Assembly (NCBI RefSeq): GCF_040939455.1 | Contig: NC_134120.1 | Span: forward strand, 55,381,001-55,445,000 | Direction of reading: 5' to 3' | DNA: 64,000 bases | Source: Microcebus murinus | Lineage: Eukaryota > Chordata > Mammalia > Primates > Cheirogaleidae | Part shown: positions 24,619 through 37,200 of the stretch, one piece after another | Layout of the letters: every line of letters begins with the position of its first letter | Position numbering within the stretch: the stretch's first letter is position 1 | The notes under the pieces: model-generated | What the model was told of the DNA's origin: nothing | The model's database searches: none | What the model saw: the letters and a program-made list of their open reading frames with translations, nothing else | Translations under genes and position numbers: made by a program

Positions 24619-24703
24619 ATGGAAAGAGTTAATGCTGGTGCCCCAGAAAAGCCAGATATGAAGCTGGCTACTCAAGAAGACACAAATGAAGGTGACACTA
24701 ATG
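24619..24703 (+). CDS. TXNDC2: TXNDC2, first coding exon
   Basis: ATG at 24619 opens MERVNAGAPEKPDMKLATQE followed by DTNEGDTN, and the exon ends with the first base of a split Glu codon before the donor GTGAGT at 24704. This aligns with the human N-terminus MESVKAGASGKPEMRLGTQE recalled from memory. In human the protein starts eight codons earlier with MDVDK; here the corresponding codons read GCA AAT GTA GAC AAG, so that ATG is absent. Upstream in the same frame there is no ATG before a TAG at 24529, so 24619 is the first usable start; its context (G at -3, G at +4) is strong. The 605-bp intron to 25308 holds an AluJ. Promoter elements are not evident; no TATA box seen. Confidence 0.85.
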
Positions 24704-24797
24704 GTGAGTGAGGAGGGAAGAGGGTTGCCTTAGGAACCTGTGCACTTAGGGAGTGGTCAGTGTATAGTATTGAACCAAGCAGAGAAAGTTATGGTTA

Positions 24798-25090
<293 letters not shown>

Positions 25091-25308
25091 ATCTATCTAT
25101 ACGTATGTATGTATACATATATCTATAAAAGATACATGTAATCACATATTATTTGGCCTTCTGTTGAATGAGGTTATTCAAATTAATATGTCATTCATCA
25201 GACTTCATTCATTATCTCTAAGAATGACATCAGTCTTCCTTGGATTATATGATTAGACTGTTTTTGTTTCTTCTTTTTCATTTTTATTTTATTTACTTTT
25301 TTGTTCAG

Positions 25309-28300
25309 AAAGTCCATTACAGATTCTTTCCAGCAATGTGGCTCTTCTGGTTCCAGAGTTCTTGGACACAGCTCAGGCCAAAGAGAAGTCCTTTGTTCCC
25401 ATGGTCAACAACACGCTCTATGTGCCCACAGAGGAGTCTGAGGTCCCACAGCAGGGTGGTGACATTCCCAAGTTCTCAGCAAACACCATCCAGCCCAAGG
25501 AGGACAACATCTCTAAGTCCCCAGAAAAAACCATTCATCCCAAGCTGAGCAATATCCCTAAATCCCCAAAAGAAGCCATCTATTCCAAGCTGGGAAGTAC
25601 CCCCAAGTCCCCAAAAGAAGCCATCCATCCTAAGCTGAACAGAATCCTTGAGTCACCAAAAGACATCACCCAACCCAAGCTGGGCAATATCTCCAAGTCC
25701 CCAGAAGACACCTCCTATCCTAATCTGGGCAGTATCCCCAAGTATGCTAAAGAAACCACCCCTCCCAAGATGGGCAATATGCCAAAGTCTCCAGAAGACA
25801 CCACCTATCCCAAGTTGGGCAATATCACCAAGTCTCCAGAAGACTCCAACCATCTCAAGCTGGGCAGTATCCCCAAATCCCCCAAAGAAACCACCCATCT
25901 CAAGCTGGGCAGTATCCTCAAGTCTCCAGAAGACTCCACCCATCTCAAGCTGGGAAGTATCCCCAAGTATGCCAAAGAAACCACCTATCCCAAGCTGGGC
26001 AGTATCCCCAAGTCTCCAGAAGACACCACTCATCCCAAGCTGGGCAGTATACCCAAATCCCCCAGAGAAACCACCCATCTCAAGTTGGGCAGTATCCCCA
26101 AGTCCTCAGAAGAAACCACCCATCCCAAGCTGGGCAATATCCCCAAGTTCCCAGAAGACACCACCTATCCCAATCTGGGAAGTATCCCCAAGTCCCCCAA
26201 AGAAACCACCTATCCCAAGCTGGGCAATATCCCCAAGTTCCCAGAAGACACCACCTATCCCAATCTGGGAAGTATCCCCAAGTCCCCCAAAGAAACCGCC
26301 CATCTCAGGCTGGGCAGTATCCCCAAGTCCTCAGAAGAAACCACCCATCCCAAGCTGGGCAATATCCCCAAGTTCCCAGAAGACACCACCTATCCCAATC
26401 TGGGAAGTATCCCCAAGTCCCCCAAAGAAACCACCCATCCCAAGCTGGGCAGTATCCCCAAGTCCCCGGAAGACACCACCTATCCCAATCTGGGAAGTAT
26501 CCCCAAGTCCCCCAAAGAAACCACCCATCTCAGGCTGGGCAGTATCCCCAAGTCCTCAGAAGAAACCACCCATCCCAAGCTGGGCAATATCCCCAAGTTC
26601 CCAGAAGACACCACCTATCCCAGTCAGGGAAGTATCCCCAAGTCCTCAGAAGAAACCACCCATCCCAAGCTGGGCAATATCCCTAAGTTCCCAGAAGACA
26701 CCACCTATCCGAATCTGGGAAGTATGCCCAAGTCCCCCAAAGAAACCACCCATCCCAAGCTGGGAAAGATGCCCAAGTTCCCAGAAGGCACCACCTATCC
26801 CAATCTGCGCAGTATCCCCAAGTCCCCCAAAGAAACCACCCATCCCAAGCTGGGCAGTATCCCCAAGTCTCCAGAAGACACCACTCATCCCAATCTGGGC
26901 AGCATCCCCAAATTCCCCAAAGAAGCCACCCATCTCAAACTGGGCAGTATCCCCAAGTCCTCAGAAGAAACCACCCATCCCAAGCTGGGCAATATCCCCA
27001 AGTTCCCAGAAGACACCACCTATCCCAGTCAGGGAAGTATGCCCAAGTCCCCCAAAGAAACCACCTATCCCAAGCTGGGCAGTATTCCCAAGTTCCCAGA
27101 AGACACCACCTATCCCAATCTGGGCAATATCCCCAAGTCCTCAGAAGAAACCACCCATCCCAAGCTGGGCAATATCCTCAAGTTCCCAGAAGACACCACC
27201 TATCCCAATCTGGGAAGTATGCCCAAGTCCCCCAAAGAAACCACCCATCCCAAGCTGGGAAAGATGCCCAAGTTCCCAGAAGGCACCACCTATCCTAATC
27301 TGCGCAGTATCCCCAAGTCCCCCAAAGAAACCACCCATCCCAAGCTGGGCAGTATCCCTAAGTCTCCAGAAGAAACCACTCATCCCAATCTGGGCAGCAT
27401 CCCCAAATCCCCTAAAGAAGCCACCCATCTCAAACTGGGCAGTATCCCCAAGTCCTCAGAAGAAACCACCCATTCCAAGCTGGGCAATATGCCCAAGTTC
27501 CCAGAAGACACCACCTATCCCAGTCAGGGAAGTATCCCCAAGTCCTCAGAAGAAACCACCCATTCCAAGCTGGGCAATACGCCCAAGTTCCCAGAAGACA
27601 CCACCTATCCCAATCTGGGAAGTATGCCCAAGTCCCCCAAAGAAACTACCCATCTCAAGCTGGGCAGTATCCCCAAGTCCTCAGAAGAAACCACCTATCC
27701 CAAGCTAGGCAGTATCCGCAAGTCCCTAGAAGAATCCATCCACCCAAAGCTGGGTAGTATCCCCAAGTCCCCAGCAAACATCATCCAGCCCAAGCTGGGC
27801 AGTATCTCCAAGTCTCCAGAAGACACCACCCATTCCAAGCTAAGCAGTATCCCGAAGTTCCCAAAAGAAATCACCCATCCCAAGCTGGGCAGTATCCCCA
27901 AGTCTCCAGCAAATACCATCCAGCCTAAGCAGGGTGACATCCTCAAATTCTCAATGAAAACAATCCAGCCGGAGGAGGGTGAACTCCCCAAGTCCTCAGA
28001 AGAAATGATCCAGGAAGGCAATATCCCCAAGGCTTCAGAAGAAACGATCCAGTACACAGAAGGTGACCTCCCCAAGGGCTCAGAAGAAGCCATCCAGTTC
28101 AAGGAAGGCGACTTTCCGAAACCCAAAGAAGAAACAATGGAGTTCCTGGAGGTGGACATGGTGAGAATGATCCTGAGCAAGGAGGACTTCAAGGCAGCGC
28201 TCAAGGAGGCTGGAGAGAGGTTGGTGGCTGTGGACTTCTCGGCCACGTGGTGTGGGCCCTGCAGGATCATGCGGCCAGTCTTCCATGCCCTGTCTGTGGA

Positions 28301-28475
28301 GCACGAGGACGTGGTATTCCTGGAAGTGGATGCTGACGACTGTGAGGAGCTGGTGCAAGACTGTGCGGTCATGAGCATCCCAACCTTTCAGTTTTATAAG
28401 AAAGAAGAAAAGGTGGGTGAGTTCTCTGGTGCCCTTAAGGAAAAACTTGAAGAAATCATTGAAGAATTAAAGTAA
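25309..28475 (+). CDS. TXNDC2: TXNDC2 (spermatid thioredoxin Sptrx-1), main exon, expanded repeat array
   Basis: TXNDC2 is a testis-specific thioredoxin of spermatids and the sperm tail fibrous sheath. The acceptor (tttttgttcag, AG 25307-25308) joins in phase to exon 1. The exon encodes a leader ([32 protein letters not shown]) matching human, then 59 tandem units of 15 residues (one of 13) from 25473 to 28121, then a thioredoxin domain of about 105 residues: WCGPC redox site (28249-28263), the cis-proline IPTF at 28377-28388, and a C-terminal ELK. Stop TAA is at 28473. The spliced protein would be about 1,083 residues; human is 553 with 22 repeats (from memory). The repeat here is typically [15 protein letters not shown], unlike the more acidic human QPKEGDIPKSPEEA. 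No stop or frameshift interrupts the array, so purifying selection on the frame is likely. Long frames on other phases are shadows of the 45-bp period. Confidence 0.95.
25473..28121 (+). repeat. Coding 45-bp minisatellite, 59 units, with 495-bp higher-order period
   Basis: Unit boundaries fall after each (I/M)PK. Recurrent unit types are [45 protein letters not shown] and [15 protein letters not shown], often alternating, so a 90-bp sub-period is visible. Rare variants mark a larger duplication: the pair with KMPK then [15 protein letters not shown] occurs at units 29-30 and again at 40-41, exactly 11 units (495 bp, 26761 against 27256) apart, and the neighbouring units 27-35 and 38-46 match almost one for one. 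First (1-8) and last (50-59) units are the most diverged, as expected when unequal exchange works mainly on the centre. Confidence 0.95.
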
Positions 28476-28632
28476 CCATATATTCTGAAAACATTGTAAA
28501 CAGTCAGCTGCTTACAGTTTGTGATTTATTATTTACAAAAAATTATCAGGTATAACAAATGTGTATGTCCAAATGGCCCTGCCTGTACATTGTTAAGTAT
28601 TAACTCTGCCCTTTAGAAAAAATAGTCCAAGC

Positions 28633-28638
28633 ATTAAA
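28633..28638 (+). promoter_or_regulatory. Candidate TXNDC2 poly(A) signal (ATTAAA)
   Basis: ATTAAA 158 nt after the stop, followed by 'ctgtgactatgtttttgttgc', a GT-rich downstream stretch. A second possibility is AATAAA at 28902-28907. A short 3' UTR agrees with what I recall for the human gene. Confidence 0.55.
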
Positions 28639-29339
28639 GCACACTGTGACTATGTTTTTGTTGCTAGTAGACTGTGAAATCAGAAATTCCTTTGGTGGAG
28701 AGTGGTAGTCCCCTTGTCCCCTACTTTTCAATCTTGTTTTTTTTTCCCCACTTGCCCTTGAAAATTCCATTCATTTAGTGTTTGCAGGAACATTGGAAAG
28801 GTAGATAATTCCTCTGCAGAAGTAAATGATTGAAAGAGGAGTGAAAATTTCTTTTCTCGTGCTCATGTTATCTTTGTGGATTCTGATAAGATACTTCTGG
28901 AAATAAAGAATTTGAGAGATTCCATGCCTTAGCCAACCTCCTTCTCGTGCCTGGAGTGCTATGGAGGCCTTGAGCAATTCACTGGGTTCTCCAAGATGTG
29001 ATTTGCTGGAGGCAGAGCTGAGACCAAGTCTATGTTTCCAGATTCCAAGTCCAGGACTCTACCTACTAATCCATGCTCACAAAATCTGAGACAGTGCTTA
29101 GAACTTCAGGTTTCTCCAGGGCTTACCTCCATGGAACGCTTGCTGCCATTATGACATCAGCACCCCAGTGGCAAAGTTACCAGTGTGCCAAAGTTCCTGC
29201 TTTGTCTTCCTGGTAATTGGGTTCTTGATACCTGCTCCCAAATGTCCGTGAGTCCAAAGGCCCAGGTTTGGGCTAAAGATGGTGGCTTGGTCCAGAGTGG
29301 TTTTTTTAAAACACTTTTCTTGGAGGAGGAGAGGAGCTC

Positions 29340-29745
29340 AAAATAAGTAAGTAAGTAAGTAAATAATCACCTTTATTGAGGTATAACTGACATACAAAGA
29401 ACTGCACATATTTAATGTGGACAGTTGGATGGGCTTGGACATGTGCATATGCCCATGATACCATCACCACAATCGAGGTAGCTAGCATATTCACTATCTC
29501 CAGAAATTTCCTATGTCCCTGTGCTTTTTTGTTTCATTGTGGTAAGAGCATTTAACATGAAATCTACCCTCTTAACAAATTTTCAAGTGCCCGATACTGT
29601 GTTGTTAACTACAGGTGTGCTGCTGTACGGCAGGTCTCTAGTATTTATCCATCTCGTATAACTGAAACTTTATACCCGTTGAACAAGTCCCCATTTTCCC
29701 TTCTCCCCACCCTCTGGCAGCCACTATTCTATTTTGTGCTGGTCC
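29340..29745 (-). mobile_element. L1 3' UTR fragment, antisense
   Basis: 'tttattgaggtataactgacatac', 'gataccatcaccacaatcgaggta', 'ccctcttaacaaattttcaagtgc' and 'ccccaccctctggcagccactattct' are the complement of old L1 3' sequence. Confidence 0.75.
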
Positions 29746-32264
29746 AGTGTGTTTAAAAGAAAATTGAATTAGTTACCAACATTTCAAACACTAGGATTCC
29801 TTTAAAATCTAGACTTATAGCTTTTCTAGAAAATTGTAAGTTCTATCAATTCAGGCTTGCATTGCCTCAAGAAAACCAGTCTAATCCTGGGGGCTGAGTG
29901 GCAGCTTCCTGCATCCATGGGGTATGGCCTCTCCAACCTCTGCCACAGAACCTGGCCAGCTTCCACCTCCGCGGAGAGTTGCAGCCCCCGCCTTAGGGCT
30001 GGGAGTGACACGGCCGGTCTCCTTCCACCATGCGCCGACTGGCTCTCCTTACTGATAACTGTCATAGGACGCGTTCACACCGTGAACAACCACGTGACAG
30101 CAGCAAAGAAAATGCCACATACACTTGGCCTTTGTTCCAAAAAAGATCTGGTATGACACAAAAAGTGTTAATGATAAGGCTAATAAACTGGTGAGAGGAA
30201 ATTAGAACCATGAAATGAATATGTCAACTCTGAGGGCTTGTATAATCGCTGTGGTTGAGTGGCAAATTTTGTTCTGAGCCTCTTGGCGACCGGGAGAGAA
30301 AAGGGAAATTCAGTAATCCCCACATGTCATTACTCTAAATGAGCAAGCTTTGGAATTGGAAAAAAGAATCAAAGCTTTTCCTGAACTAAATTCCTGAATG
30401 AAATTTCTCATCTTGGACCTTAAGTTTGAAATATTGAATGACGGACGATATTCTGGACAAGATGTTCACAATAAATTCAGGACGGTTTTTATATGGCTAT
30501 TCCTGGTAATAATCTTTAGTAAAAGCTGAAGCGGTAATGGCAAAGCGCTTTTTAATGAGATGATTCCAGATTCGAGGTGTATTGTGTTTTCTGTAAATAG
30601 ACTTCCAGTGATGGTGCATATAGCATCTGTTCTCTTCCTTTAGTAGACTTCCTTTGACTTTTTCACTCAAATTTATTCCTATTTTCCATATTGAACAAGC
30701 CCGGCTTTAACTTGACTCTATCGTTGTAGACATATAGGCCTAGACTTTAATGAATTAACCCATCCCCTGTGCTGCCAGAGCCCTATTTGGACGACTTAGC
30801 GAGCCTCACAACACTTCAGACTGTGCAACTTGAAGGACCAGGGACCTTGAAATCTAACATTAATGACTTATACCAACTGCTTGTTCTTGGTCTGTGGTAT
30901 CAAAGACATTTCTGTTAAAGGTCTTTCTTTATATTTAGGTTACTAAATGGATGTCATGGACAATGACCTTAGAAAACCCTTAAATAATTGTGATAGTAGA
31001 TTTTTAAGGTGATTTAAAAATGTTCTTACTGCAAGTCCAGAAAGGATGGCAAAGCACAATTCTATGAAGGCAATTCTGCAGGGCCAAGAAAATGCAAAGC
31101 AAGTGTGTGGCTCTCTGATGATCTAGTGAACAAAATCTAAACTACCAGAGAATTGATTTATGCCCTTCAAACTATCCACTATGAGTGCCATTTTTCTCTA
31201 CTGTTTGGATAATAGTTGAACAGCAGCCAAGTTAAAGTTATGTTCTTTGCCAGAAAGCTTGAGTATGGCATTCTGTTATGCTGAGTAAGAAAGAAGCATG
31301 TACTTAAAAAAGAATCATCCAAGCAACCAACTGTTTTCACCTCTAATATTTAACATGAAGGATAAATAAGAAGCATTTTTAATGAGAGGGAAGATTCCAG
31401 ATAACCGTATTGGCTGTGAATAATGATAATCTAACTAGAGCCTTAAGAATCGATGGAAACCCTGTTAGAATAAACAAGAAAACTCAACAAAGTGGCAGTA
31501 TTCAGAGATAGCTCCAGTGTGATTCAGTGACAATAGCTGGGAATCATTACAGGAAAAGGTCTCAAGGTCTCATTCACAACGTGACAAAACAAAGTGTCTT
31601 CAATAGCCCTAATGAGAAGAGTAAGGAAGTTTAAGACTAAATCTAAATGTTTTGAGAGGTATATAGCAACTAGGTCTGAATAAAGTGAGATGATCCATTT
31701 TTTCATTGGAGAGAAAGATTGAAGATGTTGAGTCTTTTTTCTTAACTAGTATACTTAACGTAATTCCAACCAATATCATGGGCTCTTTGGGAGAACTTGA
31801 CAACATACTCAAAAATTCACTGGGCATAATAGACAAGAATAGGTAGGAAGAATCTTAAGTGAGAAGTAATGAAGAGAAATGCACTCTATCAGATAGTTGA
31901 TATATAATTGAAACAGTAATTATAAGGCAGTGGTATTAATGAAGGAGAAAGAGAGCATGATAGTAACCAAGAATCAGACCTTGGTCTATAAGTGGTAATA
32001 TATTAAAAAGGAAACATTTCAATTTGATGGAAGGTGAGTAGATTGTTTTCAAAAAACTGTATGGTAAAATTTTGATATTTGAGGGGGAAAATCAGTTTGC
32101 ATCCCATTTTCATGCCAAACATCAAAAGCAATATAAGTTGGATTAAAGAATAAAAAACAAAATATGGAATCATAAAACAAGAAGAAAATTTAGTTAAACA
32201 TTTATTTAGTGTATGGATAGAAAAGGATTTTTTTAGACACAAATACAGTTAAAGAAATAGATTT

Positions 32265-32594
<330 letters not shown>

Positions 32595-32608
32595 AAAGAA
32601 ATAGATTT

Positions 32609-32745
32609 GGGAGCCACCATGGCATGCACCTGTAATCCCAGCTACTCAGGAAGCTGAGGCAGGAAGATGTTGAGTTTGAGCTCAGCCTGGGCAAAATAGC
32701 AAGACCTTGCCTCAAAAATAAAAAAAAGAAAGAGAGAAAAGAAAA
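32609..32745 (+). mobile_element. Alu right-arm fragment, sense
   Basis: 'ggcatgcacctgtaatcccagctactcaggaagctgaggcagg' and 'cagcctgggcaaaatagcaagaccttgcctcaaa' plus an A-rich tail; directly next to the second duplication copy of the preceding Alu, in opposite orientation. Confidence 0.75.
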
Positions 32746-33164
32746 AAAAGAGGAATGGATTTGAACACATAAAAAATTAAACTTTTCCATGACAAAATAT
32801 AAACAAAATTAACAGGAAAGGAAAAAAACAGAAAGAACATTTGCCAAATGTACAACAGAGGATTTCATATATTTGCTATAAAAAGTACTGTCACAAATCA
32901 ATAAGAAAAATAGCATATTTCCACAGAAAATAGACAAAAGACACAGTCATTTCATATTAGAATAAGAACAAATTAGTAATAAAAATGAAAATTTTTTACT
33001 AATAAATGGGGAAATATAAACGAAAGTCAACACAGTTTGATAGGCAAGGATGTAGCTCACGTACTGGTGACGAGAGGGCTGCTACTAACCTTTCTGGAAC
33101 ACAGTAGAATGTCACAGTAGTAGAAAGGTGCAGAACTTGGGGAACTTTAGCTCGCGTACCTGTC

Positions 33165-33562
33165 TGCTTAGGCTGCTGTAACAAAGCACCACAGGAAGGG
33201 TGGCTTAAACACCAGACATTTTTTTCTCACAGTTCCAGAGCCTAGAAGTCTGAGGTCGAGGTGTGGGCAGGTTTGGTTTCTTGTGCGGCCTCTCTCCTTG
33301 GCTTGCAGACAGCCACCTATTGGCTGCTTTGTCCTCACATGGTCACCATTTGTGTGTGTGCACCACTGATGTCTCTCCATGTGCCAAAACTTCCTCCTCT
33401 TAGGACACCAGTCAGATTGGATCTGGGCTGCCCTAACAGCTTCATCTTAGCTTACTCGCCTCTGGAAGGGCCTGTGCAGGTGCAGTCACATTCTGAGGTC
33501 CTGGGGGCTGGAGCTTCGACATACGAATTTGGGGGGAGACATTTCAGCCCATTACCACTTAA
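33165..33562 (-). mobile_element. MLT1-type LTR (ERVL-MaLR), antisense
   Basis: 'aggctgctgtaacaaagcaccacagg', 'ctcacagttccagagcctaga', 'cctctctccttggcttgcagacagcc', 'cagtcacattctgaggtcctgggggctgg' and 'gaatttggggggagacatttcagccc' are in complemented MLT1 order. Solitary LTR. Confidence 0.87.
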
Positions 33563-34072
33563 GAAGAGGTTCACAGACTGCAACTGACGACTCCTCTGGA
33601 GATGCAGCACATAGAAAATCTTTCCTGAGGAAGGCTTATCCTGATGTTGCGTGTTGGAGTTGGTGGAAGGGACATCCTAGGAAACTCTGTCTCAGGGCAC
33701 TGTGGAGTCAGCCCCCAAGGTGTAAACGGGCTTCTCCAAAGGCCAAGGAGAGGACAGCACAGAGGGGCCTGTGGTCTTCCTTGGGCATAGGCCTCAGAGC
33801 ATAGACTAGAAACCATAATTCCCAAGGTCCAGGCAGCAGCGTGGTGGTCATTGGGACATTTCACCAAGTGACTCTTCTCCCCTAAAAGAAGTCTCAGGGA
33901 TTGCAGATCCATCACCAAGCTCTGGTAGCCCAGGGCACACAGAGTTTTGCTGATTTCACATTCATTTTCGTGCAAGCTAGGTGGGGATGCAGTGTCTGTG
34001 GAGTTCTGTTCTGCCCTCCCATGCAAGAAGGTAGGTGAACAAACTAAAGGTGGTTCAGGAATGGTATTATGT

Positions 34073-34200
34073 CAAGGTTCTCAACTTTGTGGTCATGAAA
34101 ATCACACGGGGGGGGGGGTGTGGGTGTGCTTGCTAATAATTCAGATTTCAATAGTTGTGGGCTGGGGCTTAGGAATCTCTCCCATCGTGACAGTTAAGCC
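34073..34200 (+). mobile_element. MER5A-like hAT fragment
   Basis: 'caaggttctcaactttgtggtcatgaaaatcac', a (G)10 run at 34109-34118, then 'cttgctaataattcagatttc' and 'gctggggcttaggaatct' resemble the common MER5A element with its right end missing. Confidence 0.55.
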
Positions 34201-37200
34201 CTCCACAAGGCCCTCCCCTGTGCATGGGACAGGTCCTACCCACCTTCCCGCTCTCCGGACAACTGGTTCTGGGACAACATCACCTTTATCCAATCTCTAC
34301 TGCCCTCTCCAGAAACTCACAACCCTGGCCCACAAGGGTTGTCTTCTGGAATTGGTCACCTTCTCAGCAGCATTTCTTCTTAACCTCAGTTCCTGGGTTT
34401 GGAACACCGCCACCGGGAGGGAGGGCTGCACGGTCTGCGGAGTCCATGCAGTCCATACAAGAGGCTGGGGCTTGGGTGCACCCCGTCTCCTCTGAGATCG
34501 CCCCACGGGTGTGAACTGTAGATAGGCCCTATGTTTTCTGACAACCCAGAGCATCACTGCTGGCGCAGAGACAGACACGTCTACAACAGAATCACTTCTC
34601 GGTGACTGAGTTGCCTAATTCCATAAGGAACTTCCTCTTGCAGGAACATCTTCCCAGCTGTCTCCATAATCTGCAAGGCTGCTTCATTTCCAAAAGAGTC
34701 AGGACTTCACTGTCTTGTGTGAAACATCCTCACGTTATCCCTTTTCTCCGAGTTTGTCTCAGCAGGCCTACCAGGAAGAAGAAAACAGGCTCATCGCTGA
34801 GTCGCATTTGCGGGGCTCCAGCCCACTGAATCCTGGCGAGGGGTGCCTGTGCAGTACGAGGTGTGGGGTCCCTGTACCTGGCTGTCCAGGGGCCGCCCAG
34901 AGTTCTGAACTTCATTTGCTATGTGGCGATCCTTCCTCCTCCCGTCACTGTTTAGAGGAGAGGAGGGAGCAGGGAGAGGAGTAGCTTGCTCCTCCAAATC
35001 CACTGAGTAAAGAAAACAAGAAAATAAAACGCGGGTCAAAATACTAAACCCAGAATGATCTCTATTTTAAATTGTTTATGTTTATGTTTAAATTGAACAA
35101 AAGGCATAACATGTCATTGGCTATCTCTATGTACAAATATTTTTTCTTTCATTGTAATTTTTTTTCCTGCTTTTATAACAAAAAGCTCCAATCCCTGGAC
35201 TACCCTGTGTATTCACTTGTGTGCACCAGGAGCAGGGTGAGTACCATAACGCTCGAGTTGCTGAGCAAGAGTGCCATGGGAAGTGGGAGAAGGGAGGAGC
35301 CTGCAGACAAGCACCCATGATTGCAGGGGATACGGCATTTGAGCACTACGGCATTAAACTGAGACCACATTAAGACTACGATCAGAATTATCCTTATCCC
35401 ACTTACAAATCTCCATGAAAAACCAAACCCAATAAGAAGAGGTTGTGCATTTATTAAATTCCTTTGAAACATACCTTATCATGTCACTTTGATCCAATTT
35501 GATTTCCTTGAGTCTGCTACTGTGCAGCCTTAGAACAAAATAATTCCCTGTGCCTTATTCAAATAACAAATTATCTTATGATAATAAGTAGCTTTCACTA
35601 AAGTTGGCACATGGGATATGAATCCAATGAGAATATGAAACATGGTAAGCAAATACTCAGAAACATGCAAAAGATGTGAACAGGGTGAGACAGTTTTGGG
35701 GGCTGTTCTTCTAAGCACTGCTTTTGAAACTTGTTTTCTGTAAATATAAATAATCCAATTAAATAGTGGGGTTCTACATAGAGTACGCCTTCAGTATTCA
35801 ATATTTCTGTCTTTTTGAGGAAGAAATAGTTATTTCAAGTAAAAATTATATGCAGCATATACTTGAAAGTTATGGTGTATAGTTACTTAGGATTCTATTG
35901 TGATTTTTAAGTTTCCCAGAACTTGTAAGGGAACTTTGAAATGCTACATTCTATGGAGATAAAATTAACTAAAAAACAAAGTAAACCAAAAGATACAAGG
36001 AGAAATTAGGCTACAAATTCTGAAATAATAATGGCGCTTTAACCAGAGGATTCTTTAACAACCACAATGAAAAGAGCTGCCCAGGGCAACAATGGCAGAT
36101 ATTTGCGTCTAGATAGCTCGGAGTCAAATAAAACCCAGGGTGGTAGCTTAAAGATTTAGGAAAATCAGAATTTTCAAATTCCAGAATGGAAAAAAGCTGA
36201 TGTATTTGTAAATGAAGAAGTTGATAACAGAAAATGGTAAATAAGAAGTAAAGGTTGGTAATGTCAGGCAGTGATGGAAATGAAGAAAAGTGAACTGTGA
36301 AGGCTAGAAGAAAATGCGATTGCTCTGTTACGCACTGCTGAGAAGTGTATGTCACTGTTGGCAATTTTAAATAAGGGTGAGATTTGGCACAGGGAAGAGT
36401 AAGGTTGTTCCTTACTCTTTCTGCTGATCTCATTGCTGTTTTCACTAAACTCCTGGGGTTCTCTGGTCTCTGGAGAGGCCTTGCTGGTAGGTCTTGAGAA
36501 GGGGCGAAAAAAGTACTGCTTCCCTCTCCTGTGCCCCACGAAAGCCACAACGCTCTGGTGTTTGAAAGGCAAAGCCGGATGCAAGTCCAATGATTCATAG
36601 ATCAATATCTCTCACTGACCTTAGGAAGCTTTAGAAGGAAGTCACCAGCTAGCTAATGATTCTTAGTTTAGAAAGGGCAGGTGAGGCTAGCTACCTCCCA
36701 GAGAAGGTTTTAAAAAGAAGACTGACTTTAAATTCTCTGCCAGTTAGCATGGCCAGACTGTAGTGTGTTGTCATACTGTCAGATGTAGCTAAATAACTGG
36801 AACTTGAGCAGCATCTTAGTATAACAATCCAACATTAATCGATTTTGACAATCTCCCTGTGTTCATTCCCCTAATTAATTTGATCTCTTCCTATGAGCTT
36901 GAAATTACTCATATGATAAAGATGCTTACTTTCAAATAATCCCTTTTTGTTTTGGCAACTGAGGGTTTTTTTAAAAAAAGTATTTTTAAATCCAAATTAT
37001 AATCCTACTTCATTTTGGATTGCTATTTTCATATTATATACATATATATATAGATCAGACATAAAAATGCTAAAATAATGTTGATAGTTTTATAAATTGA
37101 ATAGTCATTATTCATCATTCATCCTCTTCAGGCCCACCTATGGCACTTATTCTTTCCTTATGGACTTAAAAACCACCAAGATTTATTATGTGTGGTTCAG

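Noticed and set aside
25653..27428. Several antisense Gly/Phe-rich frames (about 65-141 codons)
   Set aside because: Direct mirror of the 45-bp repeat in a stop-free phase; no start context, splice support or known family.
25473..28121. Regular 45-bp repeats resembling a CRISPR-like or satellite array
   Set aside because: Units are contiguous without unique spacers, all in one long reading frame that ends in a thioredoxin domain; it is a coding minisatellite.
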